Assembly: GCA_947172415.1 (NCBI GenBank)
Contig: OX359196.1
Coordinates: forward strand, 5,581,901-5,645,900
Length of the DNA: 64,000 bases
DNA from: Chondrosia reniformis
Lineage: Eukaryota; Porifera; Demospongiae; Chondrillida; Chondrillidae
Direction of reading: 5' to 3'
Positions 10,319 through 22,632 of the stretch are shown here, piece by piece. Positions within the stretch are counted from its first letter, which is position 1. The number at the start of each line of letters is the position of its first letter. The translations under genes and the position numbers were made by a program. The notes below the pieces were generated by a model, which searched no databases, was not told the DNA's origin, and worked only from the letters and a program-made list of their open reading frames with translations.

Positions 10319-13300
10319 ATGTGGAAGCTGTTGAAATGTATCAGACCGAACGAAGGGAACAACGAACGTAAGCAATAGACTTGAACCACGTCTTTTAGTT
10401 TCGATGTATTAATTCACTTTTATTCGTCCTATAGTAGAATACACATCAAGGTAAGTTTTGGCGCATTCTGCGTCTTACGAACCTATTTATTAGTTGTGTT
10501 TGATGATGTTGTTTATTTTTATTGTTATATTTAGATCTGGTGAGTGGTGCCGTTTTGGGAAATCCTCTAAAGCTTAGTTTAATCATCTCATCTCTTGCCC
10601 TGTATTGCACTGTTGTTCTGTAGCTAACCCCAAGAGAACAATCGCCTATGTAGAGCTAATACGCCAACCCGAGGAGCCTTTAGGACTGCTTGTTGCTGGT
10701 AAACATTTGAAGACTCTTGTGGCATATATATGGTGTGTAGACAATGTTGAGTGATGTTTGATGAATCCCCTGCAGGCGGTGCAGATAGGGGAGTCCCCAT
10801 ATATATAGAGGCCCTTCGTCCAGGAGGAGTGGGAGCCAGATCGAGGGCACTTCAGGAAGGGGACCAGATCCTCGCAATCAATGGCACCCCAACTGACCAC
10901 CTCACAGACCAAGAAGCCATTGCACTGCTACAGAACGTGGGTACTGTTATAAACTTGGAGATAGCATTTGAAGCACCATCTGATGGTGAGTCCCCTCTCC
11001 CGAATCTAACAGTTATCACATTGCACATCACACCAATTCATCTGTCCTCTCTCTCTATGCATGTGTGTTCAGAGGTGGAGAAGCTTGCTTCTAAAAGTGT
11101 CATAATCTGCTTTCAGAAGGAGGGAAAAAACAGCTTTGGGTTCACAATAAGAGGAGGTCGCACAGAAAACAGACCCGTGTCGGTTGCTCATGTAAGGCAA
11201 GGTTCTCTAGCCTACAGGTATGTTGTGATTTGTTGCCAGTTGAGTGCTGTACTGATCAATACCTATCTATAACAGACAGGGTACATTACAGGCTGGGGAT
11301 CGCATCATGAAGATCAACAGTGTGGACATCAAGAGGGCTACTCACGCTGAAGCACTAGCCTTACTGAGAGCCTCAGATGCGCAACTCACTCTGGAAATTG
11401 AGTTTGATGTTACTGTCCATGGTACACTATAATATTCTAATTAGTGCCCAACTGGTAATTGACTGCCCTGTGGTACATGCCCCCAGATGAGCTGTCTTCA
11501 GCTGGCGGACCTCTCCTCATAGAAATGACCAAACCTGTGGATGTACCACTGGGAATTACTCTGTCTGGTCAGTGTACAAGTCTTTGAGGACTGCTTTGCT
11601 GAGTTCATATCCACTCCTCCTCGTGTGTAGGTGCAATGCATGTCGGAGACCCAATATGGCTGCATGGCATTCGAGATGCTGGTAGAGCTGACAGGTGGGT
11701 GTGGGATGATGCCCTATGCTGTCACATGACCTGACCTGCCACTCCCCTTCTGTAGAAGTGGGGCCCTTCATGTAGGAGATCGGTTGCTGTCCATAAATGG
11801 TATCAGCTTGGAACAGGCTACAGTTATGGATGCAATTCAACTTCTGCTTCAATCTGATGTTGATATGAGAATGGAAATCGTACCTGCCCATATGTTTTCT
11901 GTGAGACCCGGATTTAATAATGAAGGTACATAGATGCATGAATGGAAAGAAGTATATATTCTTTGTGTTTCAAGGTTTGCTTACCAAGTCTTGTTATATA
12001 CATAGTTCATAGTGATTTTGGATCAGTTCCTTGGCAGGGCAGCTTGAGATCAAGCCCCTTGTTGTTAAATGGAAATTTGTCTATCACTCCTCAGTCAGTG
12101 GGAGAGACCAATCACTTACTGTCGCATCCCGACACAGTCAATGTGGAGGTTGTGTCCGACGCCATTGGGTTTGGGTTCAGTCTGCGAGGAGGAGCCACTG
12201 AGTTTACGGATGATCCCTTGATCATTGATTCAGTCTATGAGAATGGACCAGCTGAAAGGTGTCACATGATCATCACATGATAATCACATGATTCTGTATA
12301 ATTTTAAAATGTGTACAAATATTACATTAGGCTGGGCCAGGTTCAGGCTGGTGATCGTGTTAGAGCAATCAATGGAATATATGCTTATGGACTTACATTA
12401 GATCAAGCAACCAAGCTTATTAGGGAGTCAGGGGAAACAGTTGCCATGGAGATTGAATTTGATGTTGCAGGTAAGCTATGCGATTGGGTTTAATAGACTA
12501 AGCATCTTGTTTTAATTAATTCAATTTTAGACACTGTTGTTCCAACCTCTGGTACATTTGATGTAAAACTCTGTCGCTATGGAGGGTCACTCGGAATAAC
12601 AATTAATGGTAACATTTGTGAATGATACGTATATATCTGCAAATATTGAATAGTTTTTTTCTGTTTCTAGGCAACAGTACCCCTGGGGATCCCATTTGGA
12701 TAAATAAGTTAAAGAAAGGAGGTGTGGCATACAGGTAAGGGGTGTGTCTGACATAGAATGCAGTGCAGTGGAATAAAGCACCTTTTGTACTCTACAAGGA
12801 TTGGATCACTGAAGCCTGGTGATGTCATACTAGCTATTAATGAGGAGAGCCTGAAGAGTGCTACCTTACAAGATGCTGCAGCTCTACTGAAGTCGGCTGG
12901 TAGTGTCGTCACCTTGACTGTTAGTAAAGATTGTGACTTTGGTTAGTCTCCATGAAAGATGCACACATGAATAACAAATAGAATCTTCCTTCTCCACTGG
13001 ACTAGATGGCTGTTCCTGGGAATTCCACCCTTCATCAGTGACCCTGGGAGTCTTTTTGTCTTCTTTTTTAAATCCTTAGCTAGTACACCTAATGTATAGA
13101 ATAATATGTTTCAGTGTTTTCTGCTAATCTTAGCTCTCCATATGGATAATCTGACATACACCGTTGAGCTGCAGAGGCAACCAGGAGAAAAGTTTGGCTT
13201 CAAGTTGAATGGTTCAGACGACCCTAATAAGAAGATTATCATTTCCGAAATCAAGCCAAACGGACCAGCTGCAAGGTACCGGAAGCACCAAACAGTAACT

Positions 13301-15461
13301 ATGTGTGCAGTGTGCAGTGAAACAACATTTTAATCAATTATGAATATAATTACACAAGTTACATATACAATCTTTTGGATAGAATATCTTTTGACCAAAA
13401 GAAATACCATTTTTAGATGCTCAACATGTCGAAAGAGGTTCCATCCAAATAAGTTTGACACAATTAGAAGGAATCCTTATTTTATTCGGATATACAAAAT
13501 TGATAAATTTTGTAGCATTGAGTCTTCAGGATGAGGCTCCATTTCTTCGCTTGTGCACTTTATCTTTACTCTTGTATCATTCTATTACAATGGCCTTCCT
13601 TTGTGTTAGCATACCTTTTTTGCTCTTCAATGAATTATGATTGAAGTGCTTGTGGTTTGGTTATCAGACTGATCTTATGTATGTGTGTTGTATAGGAGTA
13701 GAGCATTACGGGTTGGCGACTGCATAGTGGCTGTGAACGATGAAAGTGTAGTCAACAAAACCCTCTCTGAAACACTGGAACTACTCCAAAGTGCTAGTGA
13801 AACAGTGAGCTTGAAGATTAACAAGAGAATGAAGACCAAACTAAGTTAGTGGGTGTCTTACCTCTGCTTACTAATAATTATATTGACAAACTTTTTATTT
13901 TCTTTCTGCTACAGAAGCCACTGGAAGACTTAGAGTGAGGAAGAGTGGCTCTAACTTCATGCACTGTTACCATTTTCTTTTTCTCTACTACTTATGCTTT
14001 AGAATGCTCGCATGAATCACTTTGAAGGGAGAAGACGTAATCCTGACAGACGTACTGCCTTGATGGGCTTGGATGGACCACCGGTGGTGAATCCACTTTC
14101 ACCCATCAATGCAGCAGAGTCCTCTCAAGTGGTGCAGTACGACACTGATGAACTGTCAGAACCCAGAGATGAGCGGGACGAGTCACCTCCCCTGGACCCT
14201 AGTCTTGTAACTGTTCAGCAGGTGCTACAGGCACACCTAGAGAAGGCCAACTTAACAGATCTACCTAGAAGTCATGATCCAAGTACTGTCAACCAACTTA
14301 TGGTACCAGACAGGCAAGGGTCTTCATTGCATGACAATTATGATTCAGGTGGCCTTTTTTTGGAAAAGGAGAGGAAGTCACAAAGTGGATTTCTGAGTCA
14401 CGAAGTGGCCACTACATCCTCACCGGCCATTAACCTGAACGATGCTGCTGAAGGAGAATGTCCTGATTTTGGCATGGAAAGTAATAAGTGCCCCCAAGCT
14501 GTTAGTGGGAGAGAGACCCACGAAGTTAAAGATTTTGGACAGCAGTCCCAATATACTGTTACTCAGAGTGAAGATGGAGTGCCTTATCTTCAAGAAGTAT
14601 CCTTTGAAGCAAGAAAGAAATCTCATGAAGGGGTGGAGTCAAAAAAAACCACCCACACAAGAATTAGTGACAGTGATATTGACGAGATGGCACTTAAAAC
14701 AAGTGCATTTATTAAAGAAATTAATCGCTTGGCTAACTCTGAGTCTTCAGATCCCGAGAGTGACACGGATAGGCCACCTTTGTCATTCAAAAAGAAGCAT
14801 CACAACCTACCTCCTAGGATGGCAGACAAGTTTCTGGAGCAAATGAAGGCCATATCTACTCCAACACCAGTAGAGATGCATACCGTGGAGCTTGTGAAGT
14901 CTGAAGTATATCATGAGTTTGGCTTTAGCCTGTCAGAGGGTTTGTATGAGCCGGGGGTGTTTGTGCGTACCATTAAGAATGGTAGCCTTGCAGACTTGTC
15001 AGGAAAGCTACAACCATTTGACAGAATACTAAAGGTACGTATATGAAATTCGGTATATATTGCCCTTAATCTGATGAAATCAGACTTTATCTGGCTGCAT
15101 TAGACAGGTGACCAGTTTAAAAGCACGTACATACGTAATATAGTGTGAATTTGTAGCAATCATTTAAGTGACTGCATGTCTTAAGTCAATGACCATTCAT
15201 ACAGCTTTCACTGTATATTCTGTGCATGCATGCAATACTGTTACAAATATGTATATAATATAGAGCTAGTAAAGTACGTATGTCCTACTGTAACATGTCC
15301 TGTCCACACTATATTCTGATTCTTGCATATAGATAAACCAGCACATTGTTACGGAATTGGACTGTAAGGGGGCTGTGCACATCTTAGAAGGGATTGGCAA
15401 CAAACTGACTTTAGTGGTGGCTAGAAACCCGTTTGCTGGGAGTACAGACCACGAGGTTTAG
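10319..15461 (+). CDS. GRIP: GRIP-type scaffold with seven PDZ domains
   Basis: Multi-PDZ adaptor; in vertebrates GRIP1/2 bind AMPA receptors and other membrane proteins. The start reads MWKLLKCIRPNEG, with a cysteine that could be palmitoylated as in GRIP isoforms. PDZ1: YVELIRQPEEPLGLLVAG and LQEGDQILAINGTP. PDZ2: KNSFGFTIRGG and QAGDRIMKINSVDI. PDZ3: PLGITLSG and LHVGDRLLSINGIS. PDZ4: FGFSLRGGATEF and QAGDRVRAINGIY. PDZ5: GSLGITING and LKPGDVILAINEES. PDZ6: KFGFKLNGSDD and LRVGDCIVAVNDES. A long exon (14012-15033) holds a Ser/acidic linker, then PDZ7: FGFSLSEGLYEPGVF and LQPFDRILK; the last exon ends PFAGSTDHEV. The 6+1 spacing is the GRIP order. PDZ domains are mostly split at the same place (after the AxR before the GD loop), showing internal duplication. 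Confidence 0.92.
12983..13050. repeat. dispersed fold-back family 1, partial copy
   Basis: In a GRIP intron. CTTCTCCACTGG, then GGCTGTTCCTGGGAATTCCA, CCCTTCATCAGTGACCCTGGG. The same words recur near 35150-35210 (inverted) and 56365-56411. Confidence 0.65.
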
Positions 15462-15655
15462 CTTGAGCACTTAAAAACATTTTTTAACAATAAATTTTAT
15501 ATTTGTTTTGTTTACACTTTATATGTAATACATATCTCAACAGTTGTACATAAAATATCATGAAACTAGATATGTTTAGTGTAACTAAAGTGCAGATCTA
15601 GCAGTTTCTGTAAAGATTACGTAAAGTGGCTTTCAAATGACACACAGACAAGTGA
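15462..15655. other. short intergenic region between convergent genes
   Basis: 194 bp between the GRIP stop and the LAP2-like stop. It contains AATAAA 25-30 bp after the GRIP stop (near 15489), a likely polyadenylation signal. Confidence 0.5.
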
Positions 15656-16862
15656 CTATTCAAGTAGATTAGCAATGTCATCTTTTGAAATGGGAAACCA
15701 CTTTCCAGTTGTTACGTACGATATAAAAACCACTGTCATCACAACAACCAGCAGAGCTACTAACACCTGCAAGAAGCACATTGACCAGGACCCTCCATCT
15801 TCGCTTCTGGAACTGGAACTGGTCTGCCTGGCTGACCTTGAGGGTCCAGTAGGAACAAAGACCCTTGCGGGCTTCTACAAACACCAAAAATAGAAGTTTA
15901 AGATGGTCTCCAATCATATAAGAAGCACAAGAAGCTTTATATAAGTACTTACATCTGCTCTTCTATTGGAGACCTGACTAAGTGGTCGTCTTCTTGAAGT
16001 GCCTTCATCCCTCCTTCTCTCTTGTTCCCTTTCCTCTGGTCTGTACTGGGCCACCAAGGGAATGCCACTGCCACTGTCAGCTTGCTCCTCGCCTGAATCT
16101 TCTCCAATCTCACCAGAGCTCTCTTCACTGGAGAACTCACCGCTGTCTACCTGCTCAGGTCTTGTGATCACATTCACCTTCACGTTCACCCTAGGGCTCT
16201 ACAAGAAAAATAGTAACTCAAGTCCTCAGACCCCGTCACCATTTCCCCACAGTTCCCTCTTCTATAGTAGTCTGATGAAATCAGACCCTAAACTTATGCA
16301 ATAATTATTTCATCAGACTACTTCTATAGAGGTGTCCGTAACTTTGTACATGAGCACTACAAAATGGCCGCTATGATCAGACCATAGAGTATCTATGATC
16401 AGACCATATATCCTACTAATTTCGTAACAACAACTTACTTCTCGTTCTCGTCTTAGGGTAGTTAACTTCTTCTCGTATAATTTCCTAGTGGTTTCGGTAA
16501 CGGGACCAGTAATGTTGTACTTTTTCAGCTCCTTGGCCAAATCTTTGTCACTCAAACTTCTTATGCTAGCAGGTACTTCGGGACTTGTCTTCTGTGTTTA
16601 AATGGGAAACAATAGCGGATCGGCTCCAGTGGTTGCTACTATAACGTTTCCTACCCACCTTCTTTGTTTTCCTCGGACTTTTACTGGAGAGCTCTTCATC
16701 GGAGGAAAACTCACTAAATTTAGTCGATCTCTTTAAACAGTTTTCCTTGTAAAGCTTTATGTAGTAATCTTTATTCATTGTGGGTGCGAAATCGACATCG
16801 AACCTCCTCAATTCCTTTTTCAATTCATCTTTTGTCATAAACTCAACCCTCTTGGTCGCCAT
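15656..16862 (-). CDS. TMPO: LAP2/thymopoietin-like nuclear envelope protein
   Basis: LEM-domain inner nuclear membrane protein; LEM domains bind BAF and the LEM-like motif binds DNA. Four exons. Exon 1 (about 16659-16862): LEM-like helix-turn-helix, FMTKDELKKELRRFDVDFAP, then KDYYIKLYKENCLK, followed by FSSDEE, a linker word also present in vertebrate LAP2. Exon 2 (about 16440-16591): canonical LEM, LSDKDLAKELKKYNITGP and TRKLYEKKLTTLRRERE. Exon 3: acidic Ser/Glu-rich linker. Exon 4: Ser-rich segment then a transmembrane helix, FLQVLVALLVVVMTVVFISY, and a short tail ending DDIANLLE. Start: MATKRVEF at 16862 in context AAAAATGGCG; an in-frame upstream ATG at 16910 exists. About 240 residues, shorter than vertebrate LAP2-beta. 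Confidence 0.85.
16262..16329. repeat. short fold-back element in a LAP2-like intron
   Basis: Left arm TCTATAGTAGTCTGATGAAA and right arm TTTCATCAGACTACTTCTAT pair with a 3-base difference, enclosing about 20 bp. The inner word TCTGATGAAATCAGA is itself palindromic and recurs at about 15071-15087 in the last GRIP intron. Confidence 0.7.
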
Positions 16863-18030
16863 TTTTACCGCCAAAACTAAGGATTTGGTTAGTCTCGGTG
16901 GCCAGACCATTAATACTCTCGCGTTCTTTCCACATTTTCACAATACAGTGTCCGATAATGGATTTTAGCATCACAGCAAGCTTTTTGTAATACAAAAGAT
17001 TTTATATATAATAAGAGATGCAAGTGCTTTTATCTAGCCAGCAGTGACTAAAGTCTTGTACTGTTTGGTTTGGTTGTGATTATCCTAGGAGTCACAATGA
17101 AATCCTCAACTTCTGCATAGCGAGTTGTAGTTTATACAGATCATTTAAGGTAGAACACATGGTCTCCAATTACCTTCTCACACCTTAGTATAGACTAAAG
17201 ATGATGCATCTGGATACCATATATCAACAAAAGAGTTTCAGTCTTAAAGGGGTCTCGGCTAATAACCACAGCAGACTTGATTTGCCTTGAGAGGGAGCTA
17301 GGAATACCGACGGTTGGTTGCCTTTGGTAACTTGCACGCGTGGAAATAAAAGGCCTAAGCCTTTATATATGTCATACGATGTCCCATTGTTAGGATTACT
17401 GCCTGTTTGTGCTCTCCAAGTCTCACCTTAGGAGTCTTCTTTGTCTCACCTATATAGGTCCTGTGCAATGGGTGGTGTGTGTAGTATGGCATGTGACTGT
17501 GCTTTCTATTTGATGTGGTGTGTGCAGGACTGTACTGGCCCTTTGATTTAGTACACTACCCTTCTCTTCTTATTCTCTGCACATCATGCTGAATACATCA
17601 TTCTTTTTCCTTTTTTTTCTTTTTGTTATACTTTCCTCCTTTTCCCCTTTTTTCTCTTTTGTTTACTTTCCTCCTTTTCCCCTTTTTTCTCTTTTGTTTA
17701 CTTTCCTCCTTTTATCCCTTTTTTCTTTGTCGTTTAGTTTTGACATTATGATGCATGTCTGTGTCCTGCAACGTAGTCGTAATCTAAGGGACATTGATCG
17801 GCCTTTGGATTTAATTATAATATACTTGTTATGCAATAATTTACGAGAGTATACTGAATGCTTACATAGATGTATGAATTTGCGATGAGCTGGTTTATAT
17901 TTTTATGTATACCTTATTATATCTTATCGACAATTGTATATAACCACTGCACAATGATTTTTGCTTGACAATTCTGAAATATATATGTACATGGTTTTAA
18001 ATAATAAAAATATAAAATAATGTATAGTTC
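16863..18030. other. gene-poor region with pyrimidine minisatellite
   Basis: No gene I can support. The stretch 17600-17730 holds about three copies of a pyrimidine unit of about 36 bp (CTTTCCTCCTTTTCCCCTTT then TTCTCTTTTGTTTA). An ORF reading through it (17586-17888) is low-complexity Phe/Ser/Leu and is not credible as a protein. Confidence 0.6.
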
Positions 18031-18990
18031 TTAAACAAGTTCTTCATGAGACCATGCTGTAGTCTGTTTCTTCTCCTTCTGAGTGTTACTAGAATGGTGC
18101 TGCAGTACTTCTTTTCGCATCACTTTACTGACTGTAAAGGTGATCCCAGGGCACACCACGAGGAGGTAGAAGTACTTCGTGCCCCAAAAGGCCTCCGGTT
18201 TCTCAACTCTGTTTGACACTTCCACTACTTGCGTCGTAAGAGAAGTTGCACGGGAGCGATCCGGCGTACCTGACCGACCTATGACCAGTTACTAGTCTTG
18301 CTCTGCCACGCTACGAACAGAACAAGCCCGACCCTGGCGGACCACAAACTCCCACCAATGAGAATCATCATGTGCACACAACGTAGCTTGGGAACACTGC
18401 ACACAGACTTTAGCTCATTGGGATCGGCCAGGCGCTTTAGAGTAGGGACCCATCAGTTCAATGAACTACAAGAAAAGAATTAAAAATACATGAAATATTG
18501 CATTGATGCACGGATACGAAAACTGAATACATGCAAATTCAAATGCATGCTTCCAAACCAACCTGAAGCTGCAGCCTACAACAGGGGTTCCTGACCGACT
18601 ACGTAGTGGCACTGGACCCACGCTCCTCCAGGTACGGGTCGTATAGCAAGAATCCGCAAGTGCCAATTTAACACACAAGCAGGATTAATAGTGAGATACA
18701 TCTCCAGGCACTAACCCATGATAGAGAGACCACCCCACTATACGAACACCGATGACCCTTTGTCGCATGGTACCATGGTCGTGCTCCTACCACGGTTGGC
18801 GCATCGATCCACACCAAAGTAGACCTCCAGAGTTGATAGCCCGGAGGCCAAAGACTGAAAATTTCCTTGTCTATTTATTAGAAATGGTCGGCGGGAAACA
18901 TCGTGAACTTGGCGGAAAATCGTTGAACCCAAATTTTGTTTATTATTTTCGAGGGGATGTTCAAGAACAATAGACAACATGCAGAACATG
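18031..18990 (-). other. GC-richer island with ambiguous minus-strand ORFs
   Basis: Base composition is visibly more GC-rich than the flanks, and several frames are open on both strands. The most protein-like minus-strand frame (about 18031-18260) contains VEKPEAFWGTKYFYLLVVCP, a possible membrane helix, and ends TTAWSHEELV. Other candidate pieces are RTWRSVGPVPLRSRSGTPVV (near 18600) and LKRLADPNELKSVCSVPKLR (near 18400). SRSGTP and GRSGTP occur in two of them, suggesting internal duplication. I could not join them with a consistent frame, so this may be a rapidly evolving gene, a decayed gene or transposon remnant. Confidence 0.3.
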
Positions 18991-19951
18991 ACCCGGCCTA
19001 TTCAGCAAGTTGTTATTGTTAATGAGTTTCGACTGGAAATCAATCATGGCTATCCAGCGAAGCAAATCATAAAATGTATAGTGACCCCATGAATAGAAGT
19101 GCTTAATTAATAAACAAGCTATCATGCAGTATCTTAATGAATTCATTAATCTCTGATTATTTCATAAGCTCTTGCAAGCGCATGAATCGACATGTCAATC
19201 GGCATGTTTCATGAAAAATCTAAGATACCATTTTCCTACATGCTATATGCCTATTCTGTAAAAATAGCCTATAGGGGAACTAAACCTAAAGAGAGCTTTA
19301 GATGAAGATACAGTAGTCTTTTCTTCCTTCTTTTCCCTTCTTTCATCTTCTTCTCCACTGGGTCACAACACAGGACAACACAGGACAACGTCACAAGGAT
19401 ATATTGCTCAATCAATTTGTGAATCCAACATGGCCGTTGCTCAAATATGCGTACCTGTAACTTGGCGTTGCCCATGCCTAAACTACACTCGTTGGTTGTT
19501 TAGAGAATCAGACAAACTATATAGCTACTTTAAATGAAGTCTATAATGATTATAATACGCATATATACTTAATAATCAGCATCTTTACTTCCTGTAAAAT
19601 ACCTTTTACTTGTGAGACTGTTCAAATCTAATTTATACTTAACTTTTACTTTAAATTTTGTATATGTCTTATTGTACAGCCTATACTTGATTTGCTGTAT
19701 ATTCATCTGGATTGTCATGGAAGTCAAATATCAGTTACCTAGCAACATATCCCATTAAGGACTGAGGTCACTGCAAAATTTTATTCTTTTAACATTGAAG
19801 TTGTTTGGTTCCCTTCTTGAAGGTATATACCAACTTTGTATGTGCTTGTTTGTCTAGTCTAATTATTTACAACTTTGTTGTTACTCCTCATAGCACTTAT
19901 CAGAATGGACATTATCTTGGATGACTAGTTTGACTAAAAAGTGACAGATAC
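18991..19951. other. AT-rich region without a supported gene
   Basis: No protein-like frame or RNA gene was seen except the family 1 repeat copy at 19266-19368. Mostly A/T-rich sequence. Confidence 0.5.
19266..19368. repeat. dispersed fold-back family 1, copy
   Basis: CCTATAGGGGAACTAAACCT, GAGAGCTTTAGATGAAGATA, then a pyrimidine tract and CTTCTTCTCCACTGGGTCAC. These are the diagnostic words of the family in the same order. Confidence 0.75.
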
Positions 19952-20286
19952 ATGGACAAGATGATGGGAGATCAGCGCAGCTCTGTCAGCTTGGTGAGGT
20001 TTTGTTACTTGGGAATCTCTTAATATTTTCTGTAGGCAATTGCATAGTTTAAATTAAGACATTGTACTACCAGCTAAATTAATGTTCTAATTGTTCAGTT
20101 GTGGCCTGAATTGATTGCATGGATTGCAGCTGTTGCTATAGCAATCTTGTTATTTAGATGTAACCATGGTAATTTGTACTTGGTTGTATGAACTTTTTGT
20201 TCTTAATATCAGACATGTTTTCATCAAGTCTGACTAGAATGATAAGAATTGTTCTTATAGTTGTCCACATCAGTCCAGGCCAATGA
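19952..20286 (+). CDS. candidate single-pass membrane microprotein (about 45 residues)
   Basis: Three short exons can be joined in frame with good splice sites: 19952-19993 (MDKMMGDQRSSVSL, donor G|GTGAGG), 20099-20168 (acceptor TTGTTCAG; LWPELIAWIAAVAIAILLFR then CNH), and 20261 onwards (acceptor TCTTATAG; VHISPGQ and stop). The middle exon is a clear hydrophobic helix of about 17 residues (LIAWIAAVAIAILLF) flanked by a charged N-terminus and Arg-Cys. No family is recognised. It is isolated in a gene-poor tract. The evidence is the clean phase match and the membrane helix only; a chance construct is possible. Confidence 0.35.
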
Positions 20287-22620
20287 TAAGTATACATTTT
20301 TAACAGTAGTTATTTTGTGTCTTAAAGTGGTATGTTAGGTTAACCAAAGGAATCCCAAACTTGTGTTTCTTACAGTTTGACTTTTGTCCATAGCTCTCAG
20401 CTAATTAATGTTCTCCAGCCTAACCAGAAATGCAGCAGTGCTCAGCTGGAGAGCTTCTTAGCCATGTACATTTAATAGGCCAGCAATTAGTTAAAGTGTC
20501 TCTATGCCCTGGAGCCAGGTATCTGGCTCTTTCTGTTTAGTGTATAGCTAGCTGCTTGGGTTACAAAGTCATCCTTGTTCCAATTTTAGTTTGAAGTAGG
20601 GCATGTCAGATAAACATTTTAGATTATTTGTGATTGACTATATTACTTAGAGAACTTTGTTAGAATGTTCTGGACTATGGGGAATAACAAAGAACAATGG
20701 CAGGTACTCAGTAACTGTCCAACAATTCAATGATTATAACAACTTTTTTGAATAACAGCCAAGAATTACCATAGCAACAATTCAATAACAACTTTAAAGT
20801 AATTGCCATTGAACCAAACCAATTATTGGCCAATTGGCCATCAGACCTGTTTTCATATGTGATGATCTCAATGTCCCAATGTCAGGTTTGCTTGTTAAAA
20901 GAGTGCATTTTATGTTACCTCTAAATGCTGTGCAGTTACTATATGGCATGGCCACCTTTGAAATGAATCAGATACAATATCAATAAGCAATAGTTGGTTG
21001 CTCTGGAAAATAGTTTGTAGCTCATCTTTGTGAGGAGCACAACAGAGAAACCTTGCTATTTGAAACTGAGTGCGCTAGTCTTTAAGTAAGTAGAAACATA
21101 CTTGTCCCATGCTTCTTCATTTGCCCATATATTTTGACTTGCCAGCTTTTTGGTAATTTTGTTTGTTTTCATCTGTAGGTAATGGCTTGAAGTAGCATAT
21201 TTCTTTTCCTTGTTGGAGGCAATACCTCAGGCCCTCAGTTTGTAGCTGCTTGAAGAGACCCTTGACCATTTGTACCAAGAATGACCTTATCGTCCTTATG
21301 TATATATATAGCAGCTCAATATATTCAAGCACTCTAATTCTCTGGATATAGCTATTAGTATATACTATAAATATATTGGTCGATATATATATATATATAA
21401 GTGAAGGCCATGAAACCCTATCTTACCACACATTATGCAGTTGAAGTTCACCAGAGAACTCGCCTACTAGATTGGGTAAGGATGGTCTAAATCATCTCTT
21501 GCTGTCTTAGAGGTGTGTGAGCTCTGATAGCTAGTCTTAGCTTCATATCTCTCTGTCTCCTGGAGTTTGAGGACCAAGTGTACATAAAATTCATGATAAT
21601 AATTTGAGAGATAGGGCAAAATTTGCTTACTCACCAGTCACAGATATGGACAGCTGCAATGCATGAATGTACATTTTGACCATTCATCAAAGTGTATACA
21701 GAACAGTAATATAAATGTGATATACATATTGATGCATGTAGAAGTTAACCTTGCTAATGTTATATATTGTGCTATTTAAGTATAGCTTGCACAGAGCATA
21801 CACTCTAGGGGATATAATAGGATTTATTCAGTCAAAGAAGATGTATATCATTCATACCTAATCCAACAAACCAATATATACAGAATTCATATATAAAAAG
21901 AACTTTGACCCAAACTAGCATGCATGATGGAATATAGGTTTATGGGCATGCTCTAATAGCTGCACATGGAGAGCCAAGTTACAAAGTGTCTTTGGACTTG
22001 GCCTGACGACATTCTCCATGCATATGCAGTAAAACATGTTGGTGAGCGAGCTCGAGAAGATCCCAAAACGTCACGAACTCCACTCAGCATGCATGAAAGA
22101 ACTTAAGATGGTTTTTAGGCATGTAATCTCCATAATCACTGTCACTGCCATATAAAATACTTTATTCATTGTATAATACACTTACTGTAGTCTAGGCCAA
22201 TCAGTATTTGACTTATACAATATATTGACTGTATAACAGCATGTGTGTATGTGCAGTCTTTAATAAAAATAACTTTTTGTAATGATCAAGATTTCAGCGA
22301 AATACACTATGTTCTTCATTATAATATTAATGATACATAGATGCTTAAATGTTATCAATCAAATGTTTGTAAAGGTAGCTGAAATACTCTAAAAGAAAAA
22401 AAGATGAGAATAATTTCTTTCATCAGAATCATCCATCATAGTTGAGCTTACTGAGTATGATCTCCAAAGGTCATTGTTAATTTGTTGATGGCCAATGTAG
22501 CAGCTGTGGTTATGTATAATACAAGTTTTACACTAAAGTGTCATGTGAGCATCATGTGACTGACCTGACTGAAGTGCATGAGTTACTTGCATGTGGTGAC
22601 TGTTGAGGTGTGACAATGGA
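20287..22620. other. long AT-rich gene-poor region
   Basis: About 2.3 kb with no coherent coding frame. It contains an AT dinucleotide run near 21385-21401, several TCATGTGA-type E-boxes near 22540-22560, and scattered GT..AG pairs that do not bracket protein-like sequence. It may be regulatory or hold unspliced noncoding RNA. Confidence 0.5.
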
Positions 22621-22632
22621 ACACATGCTTTA

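Noticed and set aside
17586..17888. Hydrophobic Phe/Leu-rich plus-strand ORF
   Set aside because: Derived from a pyrimidine minisatellite; no splice partners and no family resemblance.
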